A stretch of 64,000 nt of DNA from Sorangium cellulosum So0157-2 (GCF_000418325.1 NC_021658.1:9810001-9874000), one strand, 5' to 3'; positions 36,774 through 46,707 are shown, counted from the first letter of the stretch. Program-made: numbers and translations. Notes: generated by a model not told the origin, from the letters alone.

Positions 36774-39700
36774 GGCCACGCCTTTGGGTCTATTGGAATT
36801 TCATCCCAGGAAATCACATTACCGGGCCGCCCTCCTGCCCATTGCTGAATTGCAGGTTCCCGCCCGAAAACTCTCCCTGCAATATATCGGTGATTGCCGT
36901 CCACGATTATCCGACCATCGACCTTGATAGCAGGTGCAATCTGACGAGCCAAGAGCCTGTCGACGTAGTTTTGAATGAGCGGCAGGGAGACACCTCCCGA
37001 CTGCTGCGATGACAGTGGCGCGCCCCTCATCGCCTGCCGGATCATCTCCTCGGTGACCTGTGACCCACTGGTGATCGTAGGCGCTCCTCGCGCCCCTCCC
37101 CCCGCCCGCGGCCCCGCCCCCAACCCCTCGCCGAAGCTGGCGCCCCCGGAGGCCGCCATCATCAGCCCGTCGGCGATCCTCCCCGGGTCGTTCCGGCTCA
37201 GCCCCTCCAGCACCCAGACCTCGCCCAGCAGCGCCGGCACCGCCTTCAGCGCGAAGCTCGCCGCGTTCGCAGCCGCCACCTGCGTCGAGCTCATCCCCAC
37301 CGCGCCGCCGAACACCGACAGCTCCTCGATCGCCAGCAGCGCGTAGCCCCCCGACCACACCAAGAGCGCTGCCCCCGCGCCCAGCATCGCCCACTGCGTC
37401 ACCCGGAACGTGTCCCGCTGCAGCGCCTCGTGGTACAGCCGGTCCTGCCGCGCCCGCTCGTTCAGCAGCTGCACCAGCAAGCTCTCCTGGCGCGACCCGG
37501 CCCCCGCTCCCTGGAACCCGTCCACGTCCGACTTCACCACCTGCGGAGGCGGAGGCGGACCTAGGTCGTCGCGGTCATCGGCGCTCCCGTCCCTGGAGTA
37601 AGGGTTCCCGTCGCCCCCATCTCCGCTGCCCCCCGAGAGGATCGTCACACCCCCGCCGCCCTCACCCGGCGGCGTCCACGGCGCGCACGTCGTGCAGTCC
37701 GGACCCGTCGGCTCATACCCCGTCGGATCCACGAGGTTCATCGGATCGTTCTGCACGTAGCTGTACCGGTTGTAGCTCTGCCCGAACAGCGGCGCCGACA
37801 CCACAGGATCCGGCGTCAGCACCCGCTTCAGCTTCGGATCGTAGATCCGGCCCTTCAGGTTGATCAGCCCGAGCTCGTCGTCGTGCTCGTGCCCCGTCAG
37901 GCCCAGCCGCAGCTCCGCCATCAGCCCGCCCAGCGGCGCTCCCTCGCGCTCGATCCGCCTCCCGAACGGCTCGTAGTACGCATACGCCGACTTCGACGCG
38001 CTCCCGTCCGCCTCCGTCACCAGCGTCACGCTCCCCTGGGCGTCCTGGTGCAGGTACTGCACCCGCCGCGCCGCGCTACCCTCCTCCACCACCACCTGCG
38101 CCACCATCAGCCCGTCGCTCCCCGGCACGAGGAACACGTGCTTCGTCCCATCCTCCCCCTGCCGCCGCTCGTACAGGCCGCCCACCGTCACCGTCGTCCC
38201 CGCCGGGCCCGCCTTCCGCACCCGCGCACCCGCCGCGTCGTACTCGAACCGCGTCACCCCCGCTGCCGTGGTGATCTCCCGCGGCAGGTCGAAGCTCGTG
38301 TACCGGATCTCCCGCTCCGGGTCCCGCTCCAGCCGCCCGCGCTCGTCGTAGTAGAAGCTGCCGTCGAGGTTGGACGACACCGCGTGCGGGCGCGCATCCA
38401 CATACTCGTTCTTCTCACGCTCCTCGCCGTCGACCAGCACCCGCGTCAGGTTCCCCAGCCGATCGTATCGATAGTGCGTCTCCTGCTCCACGCCGCCCGC
38501 CTTCACGCTCCACGCGCACAGCCGGTGCAGCGTATCGTACACATAGCTCTCGCTCCGATCGCCCTCCGGCTCGAAACGGTGCTTCACCCGGCCGTCGGAG
38601 TAGTACGCATATTTGAGCGATGACAGCACGAGCCCGTCAATCCGCTGCTCCACCGACGCCAGCCGGCCCGTGACAGGATCGTGCCACCGCGTCAGCATCA
38701 CGCCGCTGCCGTACTCGGCCTCGAGCAGCGCCCCGTCCTCGTTGCGCGCGTTCACCGTCCACAGCGGCGCCCCCGCCGACCCAGGATCCGACGTCACGTC
38801 CGCGATCCGCTCGAGATAGCCCCGGCTGTCGTACGTGTGCTTCACCGTGAACCGCGGCGCCTTCGGCACCTCGGGGTACGCCACGGTCTCCACCCGGCCC
38901 TGCGCATCATAGGTCGTGCGCACCTCGAACGGCTCGCCGTCGACCCTCCACGTCAACGACTCCAGCCGCCCATGCTCGTCATAGTCGTAGCTCGTCGTGG
39001 TCCCATCCGGGCTCGCCGTGGCCGCGAGTCGCCCCACCCCGTGCGCCGCCGTATCCCACGCGTAAACCGTCTCCCCATCGCCGTCCACGAACCGCTCGAT
39101 CCGGCCGATCACATCGTGCTCGTAATTCGTGACCTCACCGCCATCCACCTTCTGGTAGAGGTCGCCGAGGCCGTTGTACGAGAACCGCGTCGTGCCCCTG
39201 TCCGGGTCCTCGATCCGCGTGCGCCGCCCCCGCACGTCGTACTCGACCACCGTCGCGTTGCCCTCCGGATCGACGACGCGCTCGATCTGATCGAACGGGC
39301 CATACTCGTAGCGTGTCGTCAGCGGCCACGACAGGCGATGGCCGAACCGGTCGGGCTCCGTCGACAGCTTCGTGTCGCCCAGGTACGAGGTGCTCTGCAC
39401 GACGCGGCCGTCGAGGTCCCGCACCAGCTTCGTCCGGCTGCCCCGCGGGTCCGACGCCACCGTCTCGAAGAACGAGTGCGTGTAGCGCGTCGTCGCGCCG
39501 TCGGGGCCGACCACCCTCAGCAGCCGCCCGAGGCTGTCGTAGACCTGCTTGGTCCGCGGCGCCTCGTCCACCCGGCGCGCCGGACGGCTCTGCGCGATCA
39601 CGCGGCCGAACACATCGTACGTCGTCTCGCTCGTCACCGTGGCGCCGTCGTGACCCACATGGCCGGCGCGCCACGGCCTGCCGGAAATGTCGAGCTCGAC

Positions 39701-42700
39701 GAACCCGCTCGCCCCGCCGCCGTCCGACGCGCGCACCGTCACCCCGTCCCACCGCTGCTCGTAGCTCAACGCCTGCTCGCCGGCGCCGCCCGACCGCCGG
39801 CTCACCAGCCGGCCGAGATCGTCGTGAACACGGCTCGTCTGCACGCCGTTCGCGTCCATCTCCGCCATCACCACGCCATACCCGGCGTGCACCGCAAACC
39901 ACTGCGCGTGCCCGAGGTCGTTCCAGATCACGCTCGGCGCCGTGTGCCCCGGCGTCCCGCCGTACCCGACGTGGATGCGCCGCGCCGGCACCCCCGGCGC
40001 CGTCTGCGTCACGCGCCGCAACAGCCCCTCGGCGTCGTACTCGTAGTGCACCGCCGCCGCCACGCTCGGCTCGGAACCCGGCAGATCCAGCGGCTCGACC
40101 ACCACGCGCTCGATCCTCCCCTCGCCGGTGAACTCGAACCTGGCGCGCCGCTCCGTCGAGGCCGTCCCCCCGGCCGTCGTCGACGTCACCTTCTCCCATG
40201 CCGGCAGCGACAGCAGCCACGGCTCCAGCCGGTGCTCGTACCCCCTCTCCACCACCGTCCGCGTCCCGCCCACCGTCTCGGTCGCCTCGCGCTCCACGCT
40301 ACCCCAGTCGTCGAAACGGGTCGACCCGAACCGCGTCCGCAGCGCCGCCTGCGCCGGCCCGTCGATCTCCGCGATGTGGACGCCGCCGTCCGGCCTCCAG
40401 TCGATCGCCACCTCCTCTTCCCACGCCTCGCTCCTCCAGTCCCGGGGAAACACCGCGTGCGTCGCGCCGCCGTTCAGCGCGCGCGCCTCGTACTGCATCG
40501 TCCTGCGCTCGACCCGCGCCACCGCCTTGCTCGGCTGGCCCGTCGGTCCATCGGAGTCGTTCTCGAGCAACAGCGTCGCCACCGTCACCGTCGCCGGACG
40601 GCCGGCGAACGGATACCGCGTGCCGATGCGCGTCCCATGGTCGAACGTCGTCACCGTCTCGCGCGGGATCTTCGGCTCCCACACGCGCACCTTCCCGAAG
40701 CCGAGGAAGCCCCGCCCCAAGAGGTCCGAGCGCGGATCCTCGTACGAGAAATAACGCGACCTCAGCGCGCCCATCCCCGGGTGCACGAGGTGCTTCCGCA
40801 CCACCGGGATGCCGCGCCGGTGGCACACCTGCGGATACGCGCACGCCGCAGGCCCCGGCGTGTCCGTCCGCTGCCGCGCGTACTCGATCTCCTCCCGGCG
40901 CGTGCCGCCCTCGTCCAGGATCTCATCGACCACGTCGACGACCGTGCTCTGCTGCACGAGCACGCGCAGGCTCCCGACCTTCGTGCCCGAGGAGCACGCG
41001 GACGTCGGCCCCTCGGTGGCGCTCGAGCAGCGCTCGGCGAGGTACATCAGGTCGAGCAGCCCGTCGCCGTCGAAGTCGCCGCGCCGCACGGCGGTGATCC
41101 GCGCCGACGGGGCCGCGACCGTCGTGGTCCTCCACCCCTGGTCCCACGTTTGCGAATAGGCCGCGAGCAGCCGCTGAACATCGATTCGCGGCGGATCGTC
41201 GGCAACGACAATGAAGTCGTCACGACCGTCCGCATCGACGTCAGCCACCTGGAGCGTGCCGGGATAGCTGGCCGCCCCGTACCCGAAGGGCTCCTCGCGC
41301 TCGACGAATTGCTTGCCCGAGTTCCACGCCAGGTCGACAGCAGTGGTCCCCCCCGCGATGTGCTCGAGCAACACACGGTCACGAAGACCATCCCCGTTCA
41401 TGTCCCCCATGTGCGCGTCGAAGACCGTGTAGTCGCCCGCCATGGGAATCTCGACGGCGCTGAAGCCGCCTGCGTCATCCCGATAATATGCCTCCGAAGC
41501 GCCCTTCAGCCACAGACCTGCGCGACCGTCGCCCTGCACGTCGAGCGCGACGGACGCGAACTCGAGCGCGTCGGCCGTGACAGGGATCCCCGTCTCGTCC
41601 ACGGAGTCGAAGTCGCCGCTCGGCAGGTTGCGCCGCACCAGGAACCTCGGCTCGTAGATCCCATCCACCACGTTATCGAGCAGCTTCACCAGGTCGGCGA
41701 GCCCGTCGCCGTCCACGTCGGCGAAGTGGAAGGGCTCCACGCCGGCAGCGGTCCAGCCGAGATCGGGCGACATCGGCACCGCGGTCCCGGTCGGCGCGAG
41801 CCCGCTGCCCGTCCAGGCGTACATCTCGAACTGCTCCGCGCGGCGGTTCCAGGTGAACAGCTCGCTCCGGCCGTCCCCGCCCGCATCCACCGCCTTCGCG
41901 TGCTTCAGCGTCGCGCCTTCGAAGGCCGGCGAGCTCCCGGTCTCTCCGGCGAGCGCCACCTTCGCGCCCAGCGGCTGGCCCGAGGGCAGGCTGCGCAAGA
42001 GCAGGTACGGCGCCGCTGGATCGGCGGTCTCGAGCAGCACCTCGTCCTTGCCGTCGCCGTCCACGTCCAGCACGAGCGGGTGCTCTGCGCCGGTGAACCA
42101 CGGGTGCTCGTCGAGCGGGACCTCCTTGAACCAGTCGCCGTAACGGGACGACCACTTGAACTGCCGCGCGACGAAGCAGCCGCCGAGCCCACCGCAGCGC
42201 TTCACCTCCACGAGCCGCGGGCGCGCCGTGTCCGCGCTCTCCTCGGGGCCGTCCTCGTAGGCGAGATCGTAACGCCACAGCAGCCCTGGAGCGCTCGGGT
42301 TCGGCCCATGGACCTCGATCCATCGCAGGACCCGGCTTCGCCTCCGAGGCACGCCGGCCGTGTAGAGCGTCGCCTTGCCGTACCGGCCCATGCCGTAACC
42401 GAAGTCGATCCGATGGCCCAGGTACTCGATCCTGTCGATCAGGTGCTCGGCCTCGTCCTCCTTCGCTTCATCTCCCGCGAAATCCGCATAGACATAGGAG
42501 ACCGTGTTGCCGTAGCGGTCTTGCTCCTTCGTCATCCGGAAGTCGAGCGGCCCGACCCGCTCGTAATCGCGGATGCGCCCGTCCTTCAGCCACGCCCGGA
42601 AGCGCTCCGGCTGCGGGGTGCCGTAAGAGATCACCCGGGTGAAGCTCTCTTCCTCGGTACGGTACTCGGTGCCATCCGCCCCGTACGCGCCGTCCACGCT

Positions 42701-43153
42701 CACGAGCCGCTGGCCGTCCAGGCAGAAGACGTCGGTCGCGTCGTTGTCGATCCCGTCGACCACCCCGTCGACGGCGATCGTCTTGTGACAGCGCAGGATC
42801 GACGAGAGGCCGCTCAGCGAGAATCCGACACCCAGCAAGCCGTCGCCGGCGCGGCTCGAATATGTGATGGCGAGGCGCGGCTCGATGCCACGCCCGGGCG
42901 GCACGTCTATCGGCAGCCGGTAGGTATACGCGCCGTCCGGCGTCACCTGCCCCGACCCGGGCAGGTAGCCGGCGTCCGCGCCGGCGACGATCGGTGTCTC
43001 GGGCGGCTTGAACGCCGCCGGCGGCTCGGGAGGTGCCTCCTGGTTGAAGGCCTGCCGGACCGCGTCGAGCTGGGGCACGCGGTCGCCGGCGCACGACAGC
43101 ATCGCCAGCAACGCGAGCAGGGCGAGCTGCGCCCACGCACAGAAAGGCTTCAT
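36770..43153 (-). CDS. Full-length SpvB/RHS-repeat polymorphic toxin lipoprotein
   Basis: 2127 residues; ATG 43153 has ACGGAG seven bases upstream. Signal peptide with lipobox AMLSC (Cys21). Residues about 45-330 form an SpvB/TcdB-type domain (LPGSGQVTPDGAYTYRLPID, LAITYSSRAGDGLLGVGFSL). VCBS/FG-GAP units (VLDVDGDGKDEVLL, FADVDGDGLADLV) follow to about 750, then many RHS/YD repeats (TRYEYGPFDQIERVVDPEG, RFEYDAAGARVRKAG) and the RHS core ending NDPMNLVDPTGYEPTG near 1810. A 200-residue linker with two hydrophobic segments leads to the tip, APAIKVDGRIIVDGNHRYIA, a ParB-like VDGNHR fold. The shell would encapsulate the tip; target unknown. Confidence 0.88.
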   Translation of the reverse strand: MKPFCAWAQLALLALLAMLSCAGDRVPQLDAVRQAFNQEAPPEPPAAFKPPETPIVAGADAGYLPGSGQVTPDGAYTYRLPIDVPPGRGIEPRLAITYSSRAGDGLLGVGFSLSGLSSILRCHKTIAVDGVVDGIDNDATDVFCLDGQRLVSVDGAYGADGTEYRTEEESFTRVISYGTPQPERFRAWLKDGRIRDYERVGPLDFRMTKEQDRYGNTVSYVYADFAGDEAKEDEAEHLIDRIEYLGHRIDFGYGMGRYGKATLYTAGVPRRRSRVLRWIEVHGPNPSAPGLLWRYDLAYEDGPEESADTARPRLVEVKRCGGLGGCFVARQFKWSSRYGDWFKEVPLDEHPWFTGAEHPLVLDVDGDGKDEVLLETADPAAPYLLLRSLPSGQPLGAKVALAGETGSSPAFEGATLKHAKAVDAGGDGRSELFTWNRRAEQFEMYAWTGSGLAPTGTAVPMSPDLGWTAAGVEPFHFADVDGDGLADLVKLLDNVVDGIYEPRFLVRRNLPSGDFDSVDETGIPVTADALEFASVALDVQGDGRAGLWLKGASEAYYRDDAGGFSAVEIPMAGDYTVFDAHMGDMNGDGLRDRVLLEHIAGGTTAVDLAWNSGKQFVEREEPFGYGAASYPGTLQVADVDADGRDDFIVVADDPPRIDVQRLLAAYSQTWDQGWRTTTVAAPSARITAVRRGDFDGDGLLDLMYLAERCSSATEGPTSACSSGTKVGSLRVLVQQSTVVDVVDEILDEGGTRREEIEYARQRTDTPGPAACAYPQVCHRRGIPVVRKHLVHPGMGALRSRYFSYEDPRSDLLGRGFLGFGKVRVWEPKIPRETVTTFDHGTRIGTRYPFAGRPATVTVATLLLENDSDGPTGQPSKAVARVERRTMQYEARALNGGATHAVFPRDWRSEAWEEEVAIDWRPDGGVHIAEIDGPAQAALRTRFGSTRFDDWGSVEREATETVGGTRTVVERGYEHRLEPWLLSLPAWEKVTSTTAGGTASTERRARFEFTGEGRIERVVVEPLDLPGSEPSVAAAVHYEYDAEGLLRRVTQTAPGVPARRIHVGYGGTPGHTAPSVIWNDLGHAQWFAVHAGYGVVMAEMDANGVQTSRVHDDLGRLVSRRSGGAGEQALSYEQRWDGVTVRASDGGGASGFVELDISGRPWRAGHVGHDGATVTSETTYDVFGRVIAQSRPARRVDEAPRTKQVYDSLGRLLRVVGPDGATTRYTHSFFETVASDPRGSRTKLVRDLDGRVVQSTSYLGDTKLSTEPDRFGHRLSWPLTTRYEYGPFDQIERVVDPEGNATVVEYDVRGRRTRIEDPDRGTTRFSYNGLGDLYQKVDGGEVTNYEHDVIGRIERFVDGDGETVYAWDTAAHGVGRLAATASPDGTTTSYDYDEHGRLESLTWRVDGEPFEVRTTYDAQGRVETVAYPEVPKAPRFTVKHTYDSRGYLERIADVTSDPGSAGAPLWTVNARNEDGALLEAEYGSGVMLTRWHDPVTGRLASVEQRIDGLVLSSLKYAYYSDGRVKHRFEPEGDRSESYVYDTLHRLCAWSVKAGGVEQETHYRYDRLGNLTRVLVDGEEREKNEYVDARPHAVSSNLDGSFYYDERGRLERDPEREIRYTSFDLPREITTAAGVTRFEYDAAGARVRKAGPAGTTVTVGGLYERRQGEDGTKHVFLVPGSDGLMVAQVVVEEGSAARRVQYLHQDAQGSVTLVTEADGSASKSAYAYYEPFGRRIEREGAPLGGLMAELRLGLTGHEHDDELGLINLKGRIYDPKLKRVLTPDPVVSAPLFGQSYNRYSYVQNDPMNLVDPTGYEPTGPDCTTCAPWTPPGEGGGGVTILSGGSGDGGDGNPYSRDGSADDRDDLGPPPPPQVVKSDVDGFQGAGAGSRQESLLVQLLNERARQDRLYHEALQRDTFRVTQWAMLGAGAALLVWSGGYALLAIEELSVFGGAVGMSSTQVAAANAASFALKAVPALLGEVWVLEGLSRNDPGRIADGLMMAASGGASFGEGLGAGPRAGGGARGAPTITSGSQVTEEMIRQAMRGAPLSSQQSGGVSLPLIQNYVDRLLARQIAPAIKVDGRIIVDGNHRYIAGRVFGREPAIQQWAGGRPGNVISWDEIPIDPKAWP

Positions 43154-43418
43154 CAGGATCTCCGTGACCTCTGTCCTGTGTTGGCGACCTCACACCCGGT
43201 CGCACGGCCGCGCTCTGCACGCGCGGGGCCAGCGCGGACGTAAGGAGGGCTCAGGCCCCTGGAAAGCGGAGCTCCCAGCGTTCATCGCGGCGAGCGAGGC
43301 GATGATGGCCCGGGCACGCTGCTCCTTGCCTGGGCCACGACCGCAACCTGTTGCGGCAGGGCGCAAGAGATTGCACGTTGCGCCGCAACCTGGCGAGTTG
43401 GGGCTCGGGGTGAGGGTC

Positions 43419-43572
43419 GCCCCGCCTGCACTCCGGAGAGGTCCAGACTGCACTCCCCAGCGGTCCAGACTGCGCTCCGGAGGGGTCCAGACTGCGCTCC
43501 GGAGGGGTCCAGACTGCACTCCGGAGGGGTCCAGACTGCACTCTGGAGAGGTCCGCGCTGCATGCCAGAGGC
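43419..43572. repeat. 22-bp tandem repeats with a CTCCGGAG palindrome
   Basis: Units start at 43441, 43463, 43485, 43507, 43529 and 43551, always 22 bp apart, with consensus GTCCAGACTGCRCTCCGGAG plus GG. A degenerate unit precedes them. Each well-kept unit includes the 8-bp palindrome CTCCGGAG. The spacing is about two helical turns, so sites would lie on one DNA face. Confidence 0.85.
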
Positions 43573-43679
43573 ATTCGGGCCACAGCCCGGAACGACCCGG
43601 ATCACAGCCCGGAGGCGTTCCCACTGCACTCCGTACCCGTCCGGAGACAACCTTTGGGATCGCTCGCCCGCGGCGCGCT

Positions 43680-43780
43680 CCCGCGGCGCCCTCGCCGACC
43701 GACGCCCGCGGCGCCCTCGCCGAGCGACGCCCGCGGCGCCTCCCGCCGAGCGACGCCCGCCCCCCCTCGCCGCCGGAACC
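43680..43780. repeat. 25-bp tandem repeats
   Basis: Units CCCGCGGCGCCCTCGCCGA plus C/GCGACG begin at 43680, 43705 and 43730, and a decayed fourth at 43756. GC-only low-complexity array 150 bp before the VWA gene start. Confidence 0.75.
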
Positions 43781-43929
43781 TCCCCCCGGCGCCGCTGTCT
43801 GTCGCTGGCACGACGGACCGCCGGCCGGAGCGGCCGAGCGCGTCGCCCGGAGGGCGCGGATCCGCGCGCCTGCTGCCGGATTTCTGACGACATGAGCGCG
43901 CCGCTCCGCGCGGCGCACAGGGGAGATCC

Positions 43930-46644
43930 ATGCCCAGCGCGAACCCATCGGACGCCGCGGGCGGCGCCGCCGCCACCACCCACGCGAACCCCACGGCCGC
44001 GGAGCCACCGAGCGCGGCGAGCCCCGGCGAGGCCGCGGAGACCGCGGTGCGCTCCGTGGAGATCCTCGTCTCGTGGGGCACGACCGTCCTCTTCGTCCAG
44101 CACCTCGCGCCGCCCCGCGCCTTCGACGTCGGCGAGGGGCGCGCCGACGGGCGCCCGTGCGATCTCTTCCTCCCCGGGCGCGTGCTCGGCGCGCGGCGCG
44201 CGCCCCTCCTCGACGTCGACCCCGCGGGGCGCGTCCGCTTCGTCCTGCTCGGCGCCGCGACCGGGACGCTCGCCCTGGGCGGCGCGCCGCTGTCCGCCGC
44301 CGACGCGCGGGCGCGGCACGCCGGCGCGACCCGGCCGGACCTCGCCGACGTCGAAGGCGCGGTGCTCGTGCCCCTCCCCGCCCACGCCCGCGTGGACGTC
44401 GAGATCGCGGGCGTGCGGATCCAGGTCGCCGCCGACGCCGCCGCGGGCGAGCGCGCGCGCCGGTCGCTCGTGAGCTGGAAGAGCCTCGCCCTCCACGCCG
44501 CCTCCGCGGCCCTGCACCTCGGCCTGCTCGGCGCGCTGGCGCGGTGGGCTCCGCCCCCTGCCCCCGGAGACCCGTTCCCCGGCATGAGCGCGGACCGGAT
44601 CGCGCTCGTGCAGCAGTACCTCGCCTCCGCCGACGCGCGCGAGCTGCGCGCGGCGATCGAGCAGGAGGGCGAGCCGAGCACGGATGCGAAGGAGGGCGGG
44701 ACGGGGGCGAGGGCGAAGGGCGAGGAGGGATCCATGGGCGGCGCGTCCGCGCGCGCGATGGCGACCGGGAACCGGTGGGGGGTGGCCGGCCCGAGCGACG
44801 GCCCAGCGCCGTACGCGACGCCGCGGGAGGCGCTGCGCGACGCCGCCGAGTTCGGGATGATCGGCCTGCTCAACGCCGGGGCCGGCGGCCAGCCGAGCGC
44901 GCCGCCGTGGGCGCGGGGCCGGCCCTGGGGCCAGCCCGCCGCGCCCGCGGGCGCGGGCGGCGCCGGCCTCCCCCTCCACGGCCTGGGCGACGGTGGCGGC
45001 GAAGAGGGAATGGGGCTCGGCGCCATCGGGACGATCGGGCACGGCGCGGGCGCCGGGTCGGGCCAGGGGTTCGGCAGCGGCCACGGGCGCGCCGGCGCCG
45101 CGCCGCCGGGCGCGGCCGCGTACGCCCCGGAGGCCGAGGTCCCCCTCGATGCGAACGGCCGCTTCGCCACCACGTACCGGCCCGGGGGCGGCCACCTCGC
45201 CGCCTTCGAGGCCGCCCTCGCGCGCGGCGTCGTGCCCGAGGCGGAGCGCGAGCTCGTCAGCGACGTCGGCGCCCGCTACGCCCCGGAGGTCCCGCTCGGC
45301 CCCGGCAAGGCGCTCGGCCTGCGCACCGACCTGGAGCGCGCCGCGCTCGGGCCGGGCGGCGGCGCCGTCCACCTGCGCCTCGCGCTCCGCTCCTCCGCCG
45401 CGGCCGCGGCGGCGCGGCCGCACCTCTCGGTGCACCTCGTGCTCGACACGAGCGGCTCGATGGCCGGCGCGCCGATCGAGAGCGCCCGCCGCGCGGCGCA
45501 GGCGCTCGTCGACCGCCTCGCGCCCACCGACGACTTCTCGCTCACCACCTTCTCGAGCGACGCCGAGGTGCTGATCCAGGACGGCCCGGTCGGCCCGCGC
45601 CGCGCGGCGATCCGCGGCCTCATCGAGGGGATCCGCGAGGGCGGCGGCACGAACATCGGCGCGGGGCTCGCGCTGGGCTACGCGCAGGCGAACCGGCCCG
45701 GCATCCCCGAGGACGCCGTGCGCGTGGTGCTGCTCGTCTCCGACGGCCGCGCGACCAGCGGCCTCACGCACAGCGAGCGGCTCGCGCGGCTCGCCCTCGA
45801 CGCGTTCCAGCTCGGCGTCCAGACGAGCGCGCTCGGGCTCGGCGACGACTACGACGGCCAGCTCATGAGCGCGATCGCGAGCGACGGGGCCGGCGGCTAC
45901 TACTACCTGCGGCACCCCGAGCAGATCGCGCCGGCGCTCTCGACCGAGCTCGACAAGCGCCTCGACCCGGTGGCGACCGCGGTCGAGGTGCGCGTGCGCC
46001 TGAAGCGCGGCGTCGACCTGCTCCGCGTCTACGGCTCGCGCCGGCTGAACGACGCCGAGGCCTCCCGCGTCCGCGCCCAGGAGATCGCGGCCGACCTCGC
46101 CGCCCTGTCGCGGGACCGGATCGCGGTCGACCGGCGCGACGACGCCGAGGGCGGCCTGCGCTTCTTCATGCCGATGTTCGCCCGCGGTGACCGCCACGCC
46201 CTCCTGCTCAAGCTGAGCGCCGAGCCCGGCACCGGGAAGCGCACGCTGGCGACCGTCGAGCTCAAGTACAAGGACCGGCTCTCCAGGAAGAACGTGATCG
46301 AGGAGATCCCCGTCGAGGTGGGCTATGCGGACAGCGACGCGGCGAGCGCGGCGTCCGTCGACGCCTCGATGACGCGGACTCTTCAGGGCTTCGCCGCGGG
46401 CGAGTCGCTGGCCGAGGCCGCCGCCCGCGTCGGGCGAGGCGACCCGAGCGGCGCGGCCGCGCTGCTCGCCGAGCGCGAGGGCATCCTGCGCGAGGCGGCG
46501 GCCCGGCTCGACGAGCCGCTGTTTCTGGAGGACGCTGCGCGCCTCGCGCGCCTCCGCGCGCACATGGGCGCAGAGCACGGCCTCGGCGACCCGCTCGTGC
46601 TCGCGATGTTGCTGGAGACGGCGGGCCGATCCCACCTGCGCTGA
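43930..46644 (+). CDS. VWA-domain membrane protein with FHA-like N-terminus
   Basis: 904 residues; ATG after GGGGAGATCC. The N-terminal 160 residues (RSVEILVSWGTTVLFVQHLA, then FDVGEG) look like the N-domain of AgmX/TonB-like gliding and envelope proteins. A membrane segment follows near 183-205 (LALHAASAALHLGLLGALA), then a Gly/Ala-rich stretch to about 400. The VWA domain (about 500-680) carries the MIDAS motif LVLDTSGSMAGAPIES and GGGTNIGAGLALGYAQANRP. The remainder resembles the C-terminal beta part of VWA/YfbK-type proteins. Probably a periplasmic metal-dependent protein-binding scaffold. Partner unknown. Confidence 0.8.
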   Translation: MPSANPSDAAGGAAATTHANPTAAEPPSAASPGEAAETAVRSVEILVSWGTTVLFVQHLAPPRAFDVGEGRADGRPCDLFLPGRVLGARRAPLLDVDPAGRVRFVLLGAATGTLALGGAPLSAADARARHAGATRPDLADVEGAVLVPLPAHARVDVEIAGVRIQVAADAAAGERARRSLVSWKSLALHAASAALHLGLLGALARWAPPPAPGDPFPGMSADRIALVQQYLASADARELRAAIEQEGEPSTDAKEGGTGARAKGEEGSMGGASARAMATGNRWGVAGPSDGPAPYATPREALRDAAEFGMIGLLNAGAGGQPSAPPWARGRPWGQPAAPAGAGGAGLPLHGLGDGGGEEGMGLGAIGTIGHGAGAGSGQGFGSGHGRAGAAPPGAAAYAPEAEVPLDANGRFATTYRPGGGHLAAFEAALARGVVPEAERELVSDVGARYAPEVPLGPGKALGLRTDLERAALGPGGGAVHLRLALRSSAAAAAARPHLSVHLVLDTSGSMAGAPIESARRAAQALVDRLAPTDDFSLTTFSSDAEVLIQDGPVGPRRAAIRGLIEGIREGGGTNIGAGLALGYAQANRPGIPEDAVRVVLLVSDGRATSGLTHSERLARLALDAFQLGVQTSALGLGDDYDGQLMSAIASDGAGGYYYLRHPEQIAPALSTELDKRLDPVATAVEVRVRLKRGVDLLRVYGSRRLNDAEASRVRAQEIAADLAALSRDRIAVDRRDDAEGGLRFFMPMFARGDRHALLLKLSAEPGTGKRTLATVELKYKDRLSRKNVIEEIPVEVGYADSDAASAASVDASMTRTLQGFAAGESLAEAAARVGRGDPSGAAALLAEREGILREAAARLDEPLFLEDAARLARLRAHMGAEHGLGDPLVLAMLLETAGRSHLR

Positions 46645-46707
46645 GGCGCGCGATCGCAGCGCGCGCACGGGCGGAGGCGTCGCCCAGGTGGTAGGCTGAG
46701 CGCGGCC

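Larger units (their letters stand above)
43154..43929. promoter_or_regulatory. Divergent intergenic region with two tandem-repeat arrays
   Basis: A 776-bp region between the RHS toxin (minus) and the VWA gene (plus). It contains about six 22-bp repeats (43419-43572) and about four 25-bp repeats (43680-43780). Long antisense frames cross it but have no start signals. The repeats could bind a regulator of the toxin locus. Confidence 0.5.

Noticed and set aside
38681..43243. A 1520-codon open frame antisense to the RHS gene
   Set aside because: Its composition is Arg/Pro/His-rich with no domain or ribosome-binding site. Long antisense frames are expected in GC-rich genes.
43419..43572. CRISPR array
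   Set aside because: The 22-bp units are directly tandem with no unique spacers and no cas genes are present.
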